NCBI GenBank assembly: GCA_902610845.1
Contig: CACLXJ010000005.1
Span: 1 to 64,000 of the forward strand
From: an uncultured Alphaproteobacteria bacterium
GTDB lineage: Bacteria > Pseudomonadota > Alphaproteobacteria > HIMB59 > GCA-002718135
Direction: 5' to 3'
DNA: 64,000 nucleotides
Both the position numbers and the translations under genes were made by a program. Shown in pieces: positions 26,044 to 34,904 of the stretch; within the stretch, counting starts at the first letter, position 1; the number at the start of each line of letters is the position of its first letter. The notes beneath the pieces are model-generated. The model was not told where the DNA came from and did no database searches. It worked only from the letters and a program-made list of their open reading frames with translations.

Positions 26044-27731
26044 TAATTCTCCTTTTTCATCTTTGTTTGATTTATATCTGCGTCATTATCATTTATTTCA
26101 CCTAGTTCTGTAATAGCGTGAATTTTACTTTCAGGAAATTCTTTTAATATTTTTTTTACTTCTGGATGATTTTTCATTATTTCAATTTCTTTTTGTTGAT
26201 TAATAATATCTTCATCGTGTAAACTTTTTCCAAGATTGCTTGAAGATGAATGTATCTGCCATATTCTTCCTGTCCATTTAGAGATTAATTTAGCAACAGT
26301 TCTATTGAAGCCAGTGTCATTAACTTTGGATGTATTTAAGGTAACTTCTCCTTCTTTAAAAGAGACTAATTTTACATCATTGTACAACTTAGTGTGGAGT
26401 AATCCTTCTCTATTTTTAAAAAACATATCGACAAAATGTCTGAAGTCTTGAACATGTATTATATTTACATTTTCTTTTGGTGAAATATCTTTTTTATTTT
26501 CATTAAAGTTTAGAACTTTGTTACTTTCGTTAGATTCATTTTGTAGTTCAGGATTTTTTTTTAAGGGTTCTTTTTTTACTACTTCTTTGTCCATTTTTTT
26601 AATTAGATCTTCTGGGCTTGGACCATCATGTAAATAAATAATTCTTAAAATAATCATTTCTCCATGTTGGTATAAATGAGAGCTATTTTGTAATTCTTGA
26701 TAACCTTTGAATAAAATTTGCCATATAATATTCAGATTATTTAATGTCATTTTTGATGACAATTCAGCTCCTTTATTTCTTTCAAATTCAGGAACATAAA
26801 TGTCATCTTTTAAATCTGGTGCTATCTTTATTTGAACAAGGAAATGTACTACGTTTAATAGTTCATCAAATATCATTGCTATATCTGCCCCTAACTCATA
26901 CAACTCTTTATACTTATTGATTGAACCAAGGGCATCTCCTTCTAAAATAATTTCAATTAAGTTAAATATTTTTTCTCTATCAGCTAGTCCCAGCATACTT
27001 ATTACAGTTTGCGAATCAACTTTTTCATTTGGACTAGTTATTGCTTGATCTAATAGACTAAGACCATCTCTTACAGATCCATCTGCTGATCTTACAAGTA
27101 AAGAAATAGCATCTAAATCTATATCAATATTTTCTAGTTTGGAAATTTTTAATAAATGATCTGATAAAATTTTATTTTCTATTCTATGTAAATCAAATCT
27201 CTGACACCTTGATAAAACAGTTATTGGTACTTTTTTAATTTCTGTTGTGGCAAAAATAAATTTAACATGTTCTGGTGGTTCTTCTAAAGTTTTAAGCAGA
27301 GCATTAAATGCACTTTTTGAAAGCATATGAACTTCATCGATTATAAATATTTTATAATCACTGATAACGGGTTTGTATTTTACATTGTCAATTATTTCTC
27401 TGATATCATCAACGCCAGTATTCGATGCTGCATCAATCTCAATAACATCAAGATTACTATCCAAAGTTGTTGATTTGCATGAATCACAATTTCCACATGG
27501 TTCACAATTTTTTTTATCTCTATTCTTACAATTAATACTCATCGCTATAAGTCTAGCAGTGGTTGTTTTTCCAACACCTCTGACACCTGTTAGAATATAT
27601 GCGTGAGCTAACCGGTCATTATTAATAGCGTTTGATAGAATTTTAACTAATAATTCTTGACCAATTAAATCTTCAAATTTTTTCGGTCTGAATTTTCTAG
27701 CTAAAACTTTATATTTTTTTTCTTCTGTCAT
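26043..27731 (-). CDS. dnaX: DNA polymerase III subunit tau (gamma by possible frameshift)
   Basis: The clamp-loader ATPase subunit. The start is taken at 27731 (MTEEKKYKVLARKFRPKKF, 562 residues); the track start at 27764 adds 11 residues encoded by the 3' end of the 4.5S RNA gene. Walker A is GVRGVGKTT (49-57), a zinc module has C68/C76/C79/C82/C85, the DEVH box lies in the ATPase domain, and domains IV-V form the C-terminal third. Between domains III and IV (residues 384-392) are A7 and A9 runs that could slip to yield a short gamma form. Confidence 0.95.
   Translation of the reverse strand: MTEEKKYKVLARKFRPKKFEDLIGQELLVKILSNAINNDRLAHAYILTGVRGVGKTTTARLIAMSINCKNRDKKNCEPCGNCDSCKSTTLDSNLDVIEIDAASNTGVDDIREIIDNVKYKPVISDYKIFIIDEVHMLSKSAFNALLKTLEEPPEHVKFIFATTEIKKVPITVLSRCQRFDLHRIENKILSDHLLKISKLENIDIDLDAISLLVRSADGSVRDGLSLLDQAITSPNEKVDSQTVISMLGLADREKIFNLIEIILEGDALGSINKYKELYELGADIAMIFDELLNVVHFLVQIKIAPDLKDDIYVPEFERNKGAELSSKMTLNNLNIIWQILFKGYQELQNSSHLYQHGEMIILRIIYLHDGPSPEDLIKKMDKEVVKKEPLKKNPELQNESNESNKVLNFNENKKDISPKENVNIIHVQDFRHFVDMFFKNREGLLHTKLYNDVKLVSFKEGEVTLNTSKVNDTGFNRTVAKLISKWTGRIWQIHSSSSNLGKSLHDEDIINQQKEIEIMKNHPEVKKILKEFPESKIHAITELGEINDNDADINQTKMKKEN
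26554..26577 (-). other. dnaX poly-A slip sites with immediate -1 stop
   Basis: On the coding strand an A7 run (26571-26577, GTA AAA AAA GAA) and an A9 run (26554-26562, TTA AAA AAA AAT) lie 8 nt apart, just after domain III. A -1 shift at either run reads AAA TCC TGA, ending the protein about four residues after Leu390 and giving a roughly 394-residue gamma-like product. Homopolymer slippage is the known route to gamma in Thermus dnaX, and ribosomal -1 shifting on A-rich sequence in Escherichia coli. Here it is a prediction. Confidence 0.5.
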
Positions 27732-27741
27732 TATAATTAAT

Positions 27742-27829
27742 GGAAGGAGTTGAGACCCAAACAAGATTGTTACAGCTGCTTCTTTTCAGATCTGACTGGA
27801 TTAGCAATTTATTTGCCCTCAATCCTCCC
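27742..27829 (-). ncRNA. ffs: 4.5S signal recognition particle RNA
   Basis: The small bacterial SRP RNA, about 88 nt. The domain IV consensus is visible as GTCAGATCTGAAAAGAAGCAG with a GAAA tetraloop, the asymmetric AAGCAG bulge side and flanking pairing. The ends close as GGGAGGATTGAGGGC with GTCTCAACTCCTTCC (one bulged C), forming the long rod. It lies 10 nt upstream of the dnaX start, the usual alphaproteobacterial place for ffs. Exact ends are estimated from the terminal helix. Confidence 0.88.
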
Positions 27830-27883
27830 TGTAGCAATATAACATTAATGTAAATAAAATATAAATAGACTTTTCAAAAAATA

Positions 27884-28726
27884 CTATTTTTTCCTGAATG
27901 AAGATTTCTCATATACTCCAAGGATTTCTATCTTCTTACAAAAAAATTTCATCTCTTCTAACGCTAATTTTACAGATGTATTTTCAGGATGTCCCTCAAA
28001 ATCTACATAAAATTGCGCAACATCAAAACCCTGAGGGTGAATGTAACTCTCTAACTTAGTTATGTTAACACCATTACTAGCAAATCCACCAAGACATTTA
28101 TATAAAACCGCTGGAATACTTCTAACTGTAAATACTAATGTTGTAAGGATCCCTTTTGTTTCTGGACTTATATCTAATAAATTTTTTTGCATAACGAGAA
28201 ACCTGGTTACGTTATTTTGGGTATCTTGAAAATTTTTTTCCAAAATATCAAGGTCATAAATCTTAGCAGCAAGTGTAGATGCGATAGCGGCATCTTCAAT
28301 ATTATTTAACTCAGAAATTAGTTTAGCAGATCCAGCTGTATCAGCTTCAACAATCATTTGTTTATCTAGTTTTAAAATTTTCTTTCGACATTGAGCAATT
28401 CCCTGTTCATGACTTCTTATTCTTTTTATATCTGAAATTTTTGCACCTCTAATTCCAACTAAGTTATGATTTACTTCATAAAAATATTCATAAGTTATTT
28501 TTAAATCAGAGTCGGGTATTAATCTTTGAGTATCAGCTACTCTCCCTGCAAGAGAGTTTTCTATTGGAACCATTGCTGCTTCTGATTTTCCTGATCTAAC
28601 ATGTTCAAACATATCTTCAAAAGTTGCACACGGCATACTTGTTGCGTTTGGAAAAATATTTTTTCCAGCTTGTTCACTATAAGCACCATTTACACCTTGA
28701 AATGAAAAACTATCAATTTTTATCAT
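27884..28726 (-). CDS. pheA: Prephenate dehydratase
   Basis: A 280-residue monofunctional prephenate dehydratase for phenylalanine synthesis. The catalytic domain begins FQGVNGAYSEQAG and has the conserved NVTRFLVM segment (TRF triad); the C-terminal ACT domain has the regulatory ESYIHPQGFDVAQFYVDFEGH stretch, implying feedback control by phenylalanine. No chorismate mutase domain is fused. It overlaps kdsB by 14 nt. Confidence 0.95.
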   Translation of the reverse strand: MIKIDSFSFQGVNGAYSEQAGKNIFPNATSMPCATFEDMFEHVRSGKSEAAMVPIENSLAGRVADTQRLIPDSDLKITYEYFYEVNHNLVGIRGAKISDIKRIRSHEQGIAQCRKKILKLDKQMIVEADTAGSAKLISELNNIEDAAIASTLAAKIYDLDILEKNFQDTQNNVTRFLVMQKNLLDISPETKGILTTLVFTVRSIPAVLYKCLGGFASNGVNITKLESYIHPQGFDVAQFYVDFEGHPENTSVKLALEEMKFFCKKIEILGVYEKSSFRKK

Positions 28727-29447
28727 TGTGCTCTCTTATATTAGTTTCAATATTTATTAAATCCTCTTTTGTATCTACACTCATTGGAACTTCAGGAACA
28801 TACATAACTCCAATTGGAATGTTAGAATCCATTGCTCTCATTTGTTCTAAGCTTAGATCGATTTCATTTTTTGATTTAGGTAGATTGATAAATGTATTTA
28901 TTGAATCTGGAGTATAACTGTAGATGCCAACATGATGGTATAAGTTTTTATTTTCTATTCTAACTTCTCTATAAAAACTTAACGCCTGCGCTATTTCATT
29001 TTCTTTAAAATCAACTTCAACTTTTGTTACATTGGGATTATTTAATTCATTGTCATTTAAGTTTGTTGCAAGTGTGCCAATAGTAAAATTTTTTTTTATT
29101 GGGTCAGTGACTTTAAGAATATGTTCTGGATTTATAAGAGGCATATCACCTTGTAGATTAATTATTACATCAATGTCTTTGTTATTTTTTATCTTTAAAA
29201 AAGCGGAGTGAACTCTATCCGTTCCAGATGGGAGATCTGGATCAGTCATAATAGCTTTGCCACCATTATTTACGATTAAATCATGCACTTCAATTTCAGA
29301 ACAAGCAACAAACACTTCTCCAATATTTGACTCAATTGCTTGTTGCCATACTCGTTGTATCATTGGAATACCATTTATCTCAATTAATGGTTTGCCCAGC
29401 AGTCTAGTGGAAGCCATTCGTGAAGGTATAATTACTACGCTTTTCAT
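28713..29447 (-). CDS. kdsB: 3-deoxy-manno-octulosonate cytidylyltransferase
   Basis: This enzyme makes CMP-Kdo for lipopolysaccharide inner core, so the cell has Kdo-type LPS. It has 244 residues; IIPSRMASTRLLGKPLIEI is the nucleotide-binding motif and INLQGDMPLI the metal/sugar site. It is divergent from the cytochrome c gene and followed by pheA, an order common in alphaproteobacteria. Confidence 0.96.
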   Translation of the reverse strand: MKSVVIIPSRMASTRLLGKPLIEINGIPMIQRVWQQAIESNIGEVFVACSEIEVHDLIVNNGGKAIMTDPDLPSGTDRVHSAFLKIKNNKDIDVIINLQGDMPLINPEHILKVTDPIKKNFTIGTLATNLNDNELNNPNVTKVEVDFKENEIAQALSFYREVRIENKNLYHHVGIYSYTPDSINTFINLPKSKNEIDLSLEQMRAMDSNIPIGVMYVPEVPMSVDTKEDLINIETNIREHNDKN

Positions 29448-29538
29448 AATTTATGCGACAATTAAGCAAGAGAATTTAAATTTCATACTTACGACAAATA
29501 TATTCTTTCTTCTAAAAAATCTGTATATGTACTTACAC

Positions 29539-30084
29539 ATGTCTGGGCTTGAAGTTAATAAAATTTTAGCATCTATTATATTAGCAGTCTTAATTGTTAC
29601 CCTTATCGGGCATTTTGGAGATTTAGTTATTGATATTGATCATGATGAAAAAAAAGAAACAGCTTATAAAATAGACGTTCCTGAGGATTCTACTGGCGTT
29701 GGAGTAGTAGAAAAAAAAGAAGAAGTAATAGAGCCAATTTCAATGTTATTAGCAAGTGCTTCTCTAGATAATGGAGAAAAATTATTCAAAAAATGTGCTA
29801 CGTGCCATAATTACGAAAAAGGTAGTGCAAATAAAGTAGGTCCACATTTATGGAATATATTAAACAGACCAAAGGCAAATGTTGAAGGTTTTGCTTACTC
29901 TAAAGCTCTAGCTGAATATGGTGGAGAATGGGGATATGAAGAGTTAGCAGAATTTTTATACAAACCAAAAAAATATATAAAAGGTACAAAAATGAACTTT
30001 GCAGGTTTGAAAAAAGTAAAAGATAGAGCAGACCTAGTTTATTTCTTAAGAGAGCACTCAGATAATCCGGCACCACTTCCATAG
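29539..30084 (+). CDS. cycM: Membrane-anchored c-type cytochrome (CycM-like)
   Basis: A class I cytochrome c of 181 residues. The start at 29539 (MSGLEVNKIL) or 29527 is chosen because the track's 29257 start runs back through kdsB. An uncleaved N-terminal TM helix (about residues 7-27) is followed by an acidic linker, a CATCH heme site and a C-terminal KGTKMNFAGL with the axial methionine. It resembles CycM, which carries electrons from the bc1 complex to an aa3 oxidase; petA/petB lie elsewhere in this window. Confidence 0.88.
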   Translation: MSGLEVNKILASIILAVLIVTLIGHFGDLVIDIDHDEKKETAYKIDVPEDSTGVGVVEKKEEVIEPISMLLASASLDNGEKLFKKCATCHNYEKGSANKVGPHLWNILNRPKANVEGFAYSKALAEYGGEWGYEELAEFLYKPKKYIKGTKMNFAGLKKVKDRADLVYFLREHSDNPAPLP

Positions 30085-30093
30085 ACTAAAGTA

Positions 30094-30867
30094 ATGATCT
30101 TAGATACAGAAGAGTTTTCAAAATTTGCAAACTCTTTAGCCGATGATGCATCTAAAACTTCAATGCATTATTTTAGAAATAAAATTGAAATAGAAATCAA
30201 AGATGATGAAAGTCCTGTAACTCTAGCAGATAAAGAAACAGAACAGGTATTAAGAGAGAGAATAAGAAAAGAATATCCTGATCATGGAATTTTAGGTGAG
30301 GAGTATGAAAATGAAAAAATAGATGCTGAATTTATATGGGTATTAGATCCTATAGATGGCACAAGAAGCTATATAGCTGGACATAAAGATTTTGGTAATT
30401 TAATTGCATTACTTCATAATAAAAAACCAATTTTAGGAATTATTAATTGTCCTGCACATGATGAGCGATGGATAGGAATAAAAAATCAAAAAACAAAATG
30501 TAATAGAAAAGATGTTCAAACTAGCGAAATTAAAAAAATCAGAGATGCCTATCTTTTTACATCTGGATTATATTTTGATGAACCTCAAATAAAAAAAGGA
30601 TTAGAATTACTCAAAGAAAAATCAAGATACTATAGACTTGGTGGTGACTGTTACATGTATGGAATGTTAGCCTCAGGTCTAATTGATATTGTTTTAGAAG
30701 ATACATTAAAAGTGCACGATTATATGGCTCTTGTAAATATAATTGAAGGAGCTGGGGGGGTAATTACTGATAAGTTTGGACAAGATATATCTTTAGAATC
30801 AGATGGCAGTTTAGTTGCCTCCAGTACAAGCTCTCTTCATGATGAAATAATTAAATTAATAAACTAA
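30094..30867 (+). CDS. hisN: Inositol monophosphatase-family phosphatase, HisN-type histidinol-phosphatase
   Basis: A 257-residue Mg2+-dependent lithium-sensitive-type phosphatase. The metal site shows GEEYE, DPIDGTRSYIAG, and a late LKVHDYMALVNIIEGAGG. That last segment, with HDYMAL in place of the inositol phosphatase WD, is like alphaproteobacterial HisN. Histidinol-phosphate is the likely substrate, though other sugar phosphates are possible. Nine nucleotides separate it from the cytochrome gene. Confidence 0.8.
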   Translation: MILDTEEFSKFANSLADDASKTSMHYFRNKIEIEIKDDESPVTLADKETEQVLRERIRKEYPDHGILGEEYENEKIDAEFIWVLDPIDGTRSYIAGHKDFGNLIALLHNKKPILGIINCPAHDERWIGIKNQKTKCNRKDVQTSEIKKIRDAYLFTSGLYFDEPQIKKGLELLKEKSRYYRLGGDCYMYGMLASGLIDIVLEDTLKVHDYMALVNIIEGAGGVITDKFGQDISLESDGSLVASSTSSLHDEIIKLIN

Positions 30868-30908
30868 AATTTATTTTAATTTTTAATAAATAGACATATA
30901 TTAAAATT

Positions 30909-32735
30909 ATGAAAATACTCACTTTGATCTTTACATTTAGTCTAATTCTTCAACTAAAAGCACAAGCAAATACTAATATATCACATGCAATTGCAATGCA
31001 TGGTGAGCCAAAATACTCAAAAGATTTTGAAAATGTTGAATACATTAATCCAAATTCAAGCAAGGGTGGATCAATAGTAAGAAGTGCCATTGGAACCTAT
31101 GACAGTTTCAATCCATTTATTTTAAAAGGAACCTCGGCAGCTGGAATTGGAGGATTGTATGAAACATTAACAACGGGATCAAGTGATGAAGCATTTACGG
31201 AATACGGATTATTGGCAGAAACGATTGAATGGCCAGATGATAGATCTTGGGTTTCATTTACATTAAGAAACGAAGCATTTTGGCACGATGGGAAAAAAAT
31301 TACAGCTGACGATGTTGTTTGGACATTTAATACCCTAATAGAAAAAGGCCACCCATTTTATAAATACTACTATGGAGATGTTAAAGAAGTAATTAAAGAA
31401 CAAGAAAATAAAGTTAGATTTAATTTTACAACAAATACGAATAAAGAATTAGTATTAATTGCTGGTCAATTACCTGTACTTCCAAAACATTATTGGGAAA
31501 ATAAAAACTTTGAAGAAACATCTCTGGAAATACCAATTGGAAGTGGTCCATATAAAATTAAATCTTTTGATAGTGGAAGATCAATTACTTACGAACTAGA
31601 TCAAAATTATTGGGGTTTTGGTGCATCTATTCCAATTAAAATTGGTAAAGATAACTTTGGCACAATCAGATATGATTATTACAAAGACAGAGGTATTGAA
31701 AGAGAAGCTTTTAAATCTGGTGAGATTGATTTCTTCTCTGAAAATTCATCAAAAGAATGGGCAACTGCGTATGATATAAACGCTGTGAATCAAGGCTTAA
31801 TTAAAAAACAATTAATAAGTCACGAAAATCCACAAGGTATGCAAGGTTTTGCATTTAATATAAGAAAAGACAAATTTAAAGATAGAAGAGTAAGAAAGGC
31901 TCTTTCTAATGCTTTTGATTTTGAGTGGTCAAATAAAAATTTATTCTTTGATGCATATAAAAGAACAGATAGCTTTTTTGAAAATTCAGAACTTGCTTCC
32001 TCTGGTCTTCCCTCAAAAGAAGAATTAAATTATTTAAATCCATATTTTGATGTACTGCCAAAAGAAATATTTACAAAGGAATATACAAATCCAGTCACAG
32101 ATGGTTCCGGTTATATGAGGATGCAACTGCAAGAAGCTTCAAAGCTTCTAGAAGAAACTGGATGGGAATTAGTTGATGGTAAACTTTTACATTCTAATAC
32201 AAAAGAACCTTTTGAATTTGAAATCTTGTTACGATCACCAGCGTTTGAGAGAATAGTTTTCCCATTTAAAGACAATCTTGAAAAATTAGGAATAATTGCA
32301 GAAGTAAGAACAATCGATAGTGCACAATATCAAAAAAGAATGGAAACATTTGATTTTGATATGGTTGTGCAAACCTTTGGTCAATCTTTATCTCCAGGTA
32401 ACGAGCAAAGAAATTTTTGGGGTTCTGATGCAGCAGATACTGATGGCTCTAGAAATGTTGTTGGTATAAAAAATTATGCTGTAGATGGATTAATTGAAAG
32501 CCTAATTAAAGCTAGTGATAGAGAAGAATTAATTACAATTACCAAAGCTCTAGATCGTGTTCTTCTATGGAATTATTATGTTATTCCACAATGGCATATC
32601 TCCTCATACAGAGTTCTTTACTGGGATTTTTTTAATCAACCAAAAATAAAACCAAAATATTCTTTAGGCTTTGATACATGGTGGATTAATCAGAATAAAT
32701 TTGAAACGATCCAATCAAATAGAACATCAAACTAA
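30909..32735 (+). CDS. yejA: Peptide ABC transporter substrate-binding protein (YejA-like)
   Basis: A 608-residue cluster C (SBP_bac_5) periplasmic protein. Signal peptide about residues 1-21 (LQLKAQANT). The HAIAMHGEPKYSKDFENVEYINPNSSKGG opening and the WHDGKKITADDVVWTFN segment are characteristic of YejA-type oligopeptide or microcin-C binding proteins. It heads a four-gene operon with two permeases and a fused ATPase. Confidence 0.92.
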   Translation: MKILTLIFTFSLILQLKAQANTNISHAIAMHGEPKYSKDFENVEYINPNSSKGGSIVRSAIGTYDSFNPFILKGTSAAGIGGLYETLTTGSSDEAFTEYGLLAETIEWPDDRSWVSFTLRNEAFWHDGKKITADDVVWTFNTLIEKGHPFYKYYYGDVKEVIKEQENKVRFNFTTNTNKELVLIAGQLPVLPKHYWENKNFEETSLEIPIGSGPYKIKSFDSGRSITYELDQNYWGFGASIPIKIGKDNFGTIRYDYYKDRGIEREAFKSGEIDFFSENSSKEWATAYDINAVNQGLIKKQLISHENPQGMQGFAFNIRKDKFKDRRVRKALSNAFDFEWSNKNLFFDAYKRTDSFFENSELASSGLPSKEELNYLNPYFDVLPKEIFTKEYTNPVTDGSGYMRMQLQEASKLLEETGWELVDGKLLHSNTKEPFEFEILLRSPAFERIVFPFKDNLEKLGIIAEVRTIDSAQYQKRMETFDFDMVVQTFGQSLSPGNEQRNFWGSDAADTDGSRNVVGIKNYAVDGLIESLIKASDREELITITKALDRVLLWNYYVIPQWHISSYRVLYWDFFNQPKIKPKYSLGFDTWWINQNKFETIQSNRTSN

Positions 32736-32774
32736 TTATTAAAGTTTATTAGAAATAATATAAAATAGCACAAT

Positions 32775-33878
32775 ATGGGTGCTTACTTAATAAAAAGACT
32801 TCTTTTAATTATCCCAACTCTTTTTGGGATAATGGTTATAAATTTTGCAATCATTCAAATTGTTCCAGGAGGCCCAGTAGAACAAATGATTGCACAAATG
32901 ACTGGTACAGCTGTTGAGTCAACAGCTCGATTTTCAGGTGGTGGCGAGGGTGAAACTTTAGAGTTTAATCGAGATAATTCTACATCAGTTAATGATAGTA
33001 AATATAGAGGAGCACAAGGCCTAGATCCAGATGTTATAAAAGAAATTGAAAAGATGTATGGAATGGACAAACCGGCACATCAACGTTTCATGAAAATGTT
33101 AAAAGATTATTTAACTTTTGATTTTGGAGAAAGTTTTTTTAGAGATCAAAAAGTTACTTCAATTGTTTTAGATAAAATGCCAGTTTCAATATCACTTGGT
33201 TTATGGACAACTTTATTAGTATATTTGATATCTATACCTCTTGGTATAAGAAAAGCGATAAAGGATGGATCAAGGTTTGATATAGTCTCAAGTTCTATTG
33301 TAACAATTGGTTATGCAATACCAAATTTTTTATTTGCTGTAATACTAATTGTATTTTTTGCAGGAGGAAGGTTTTATGATATTTTTCCTCTAAGAGGTTT
33401 ATTTTCTGAGAATTTTGATGAGTTAACATTATTTCAGAAAATACTAGATTACTTCTGGCATTTAGCACTGCCTTTAACTGCCATGCTTGTAAGCGGATTT
33501 GCTGGATTAACTTTTTTAACAAAAAATTCATTCCTTGATCAAGTAAATCAACAATATGTAATTACTGCACGTTCTAAAGGTTTAACTGAAAGAAAGGTTC
33601 TTTATAGTCATGTATTTAGAAATGCAATGTTAATAGTAATTGCTGGTTTTCCATCAGCATTTATTGGAATTCTTTTTTCAAGTTCTCTTTTCATTGAGGT
33701 TATTTTTTCTTTAGATGGGTTGGGGTTACTAGGATACGAAGCTGCTCTGACAAGAGATTATCCAGTTATATTTGCAACACTTTATTTTTTCTCATTACTC
33801 GGTTTAGTTATGGGAATAATTGGGGATTTTATGTACTCAATTATTGATCCACGTATAGATTTTGAATCAAGACAATGA
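32775..33878 (+). CDS. yejB: Peptide ABC transporter permease (YejB-like)
   Basis: A 367-residue inner-membrane permease. The N-terminal TM ([33 protein letters not shown]) is followed by the long polar insertion typical of YejB (about residues 45-95) and a C-terminal five-helix BPD_transp_1 domain with the EAA loop ([21 protein letters not shown]). It overlaps yejE by 4 nt. Confidence 0.94.
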   Translation: MGAYLIKRLLLIIPTLFGIMVINFAIIQIVPGGPVEQMIAQMTGTAVESTARFSGGGEGETLEFNRDNSTSVNDSKYRGAQGLDPDVIKEIEKMYGMDKPAHQRFMKMLKDYLTFDFGESFFRDQKVTSIVLDKMPVSISLGLWTTLLVYLISIPLGIRKAIKDGSRFDIVSSSIVTIGYAIPNFLFAVILIVFFAGGRFYDIFPLRGLFSENFDELTLFQKILDYFWHLALPLTAMLVSGFAGLTFLTKNSFLDQVNQQYVITARSKGLTERKVLYSHVFRNAMLIVIAGFPSAFIGILFSSSLFIEVIFSLDGLGLLGYEAALTRDYPVIFATLYFFSLLGLVMGIIGDFMYSIIDPRIDFESRQ

Positions 33879-34903
33879 AGAAATTATCAAAATTAAATCA
33901 AAGAAGACTGAATAATTTTAAGAACAACAAGAGAGGTTATTACTCTTTTTGGATATTTAGTTTTTTATTTATTATTTCTTTGTTTGCTAATTTTATTGCA
34001 AATGAAAAGCCTTTATTAGTAAAATATAACTCAAATTTTTATTATCCAATATTTTCTTTCTATTCAGAAACAACATTTGGAGGAGATTTTGAAACAGAGG
34101 CAGATTATAAAGACCCATATGTTAAAAAGTTAATTGGGGAAAATGGATGGATGATTATGCCTATAATTCCATATTCGTATAATACTATAATAAGAGATTT
34201 ATCAGCTCCAGCCCCTTCACCACCATCAAATAAGAATTGGCTTGGAACCGATGATCAAGCAAGAGATGTATTATCAAGGCTAATATATGGTTTTCGAATC
34301 TCAATATTATTTGGATTTACTCTAACATTTTTCTCAATGATTATTGGAGTATCAGCTGGAGCTATACAGGGGTATTTTGGAGGAAAAACTGATTTATTTT
34401 TTCAAAGATTTATGGAGGTATGGTCAGCTATACCAACACTATATGTTTTGATAATTTTAGCGAGTGTAATTCAACCAAATTTTTGGTGGTTACTTATTAT
34501 TTTACTACTTTTTAGTTGGATGGGCTATGTTGGTGTTGTACGTGCAGAATTTCTTAGAGCAAGAAATTTTGATTATATAAGAGCTGCAAGGGCATTAGGC
34601 GTTTCAAACACAAGGATTATGATTAGGCACATGCTCCCAAATGCAACAATAGCTACAGTTACCTTTCTTCCTTTTAGTTTAAGCGCATCTGTAACAGCTT
34701 TATCAGGTTTAGATTTTTTGGGCTTTGGTTTACCACCAGGATCTGCATCTTTAGGCGAAATGGTAAATCAAGGAAGAAATAATTTACAAGCACCATGGCT
34801 TGGAATTACCAGTTTTTTAACATTAGGTATAATGTTAGGATTACTTGTATTTGTTGGAGAGGCCATAAGAGACTCCTTGGATCCTAGAAAGACATTTAGT
34901 TAA
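33875..34903 (+). CDS. yejE: Peptide ABC transporter permease (YejE-like)
   Basis: A 342-residue permease with an N-terminal TM, a periplasmic segment containing [19 protein letters not shown], and a BPD_transp_1 domain whose EAA loop is [21 protein letters not shown]. It forms the second half of the importer channel with YejB. The gene is 1 nt upstream of yejF. Confidence 0.94.
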   Translation: MKKLSKLNQRRLNNFKNNKRGYYSFWIFSFLFIISLFANFIANEKPLLVKYNSNFYYPIFSFYSETTFGGDFETEADYKDPYVKKLIGENGWMIMPIIPYSYNTIIRDLSAPAPSPPSNKNWLGTDDQARDVLSRLIYGFRISILFGFTLTFFSMIIGVSAGAIQGYFGGKTDLFFQRFMEVWSAIPTLYVLIILASVIQPNFWWLLIILLLFSWMGYVGVVRAEFLRARNFDYIRAARALGVSNTRIMIRHMLPNATIATVTFLPFSLSASVTALSGLDFLGFGLPPGSASLGEMVNQGRNNLQAPWLGITSFLTLGIMLGLLVFVGEAIRDSLDPRKTFS

Positions 34904-34904
34904 T

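Noticed and set aside
27732-27764. N-terminal extension of DnaX
   Set aside because: It is encoded largely by the 4.5S RNA 3' end, and conserved DnaX sequence begins just after 27731.
29257-29538. Upstream 94 codons of the cytochrome c ORF
   Set aside because: This part is antisense to kdsB and has no cytochrome-like or signal features; the start near 29527-29539 gives a clean anchor helix.
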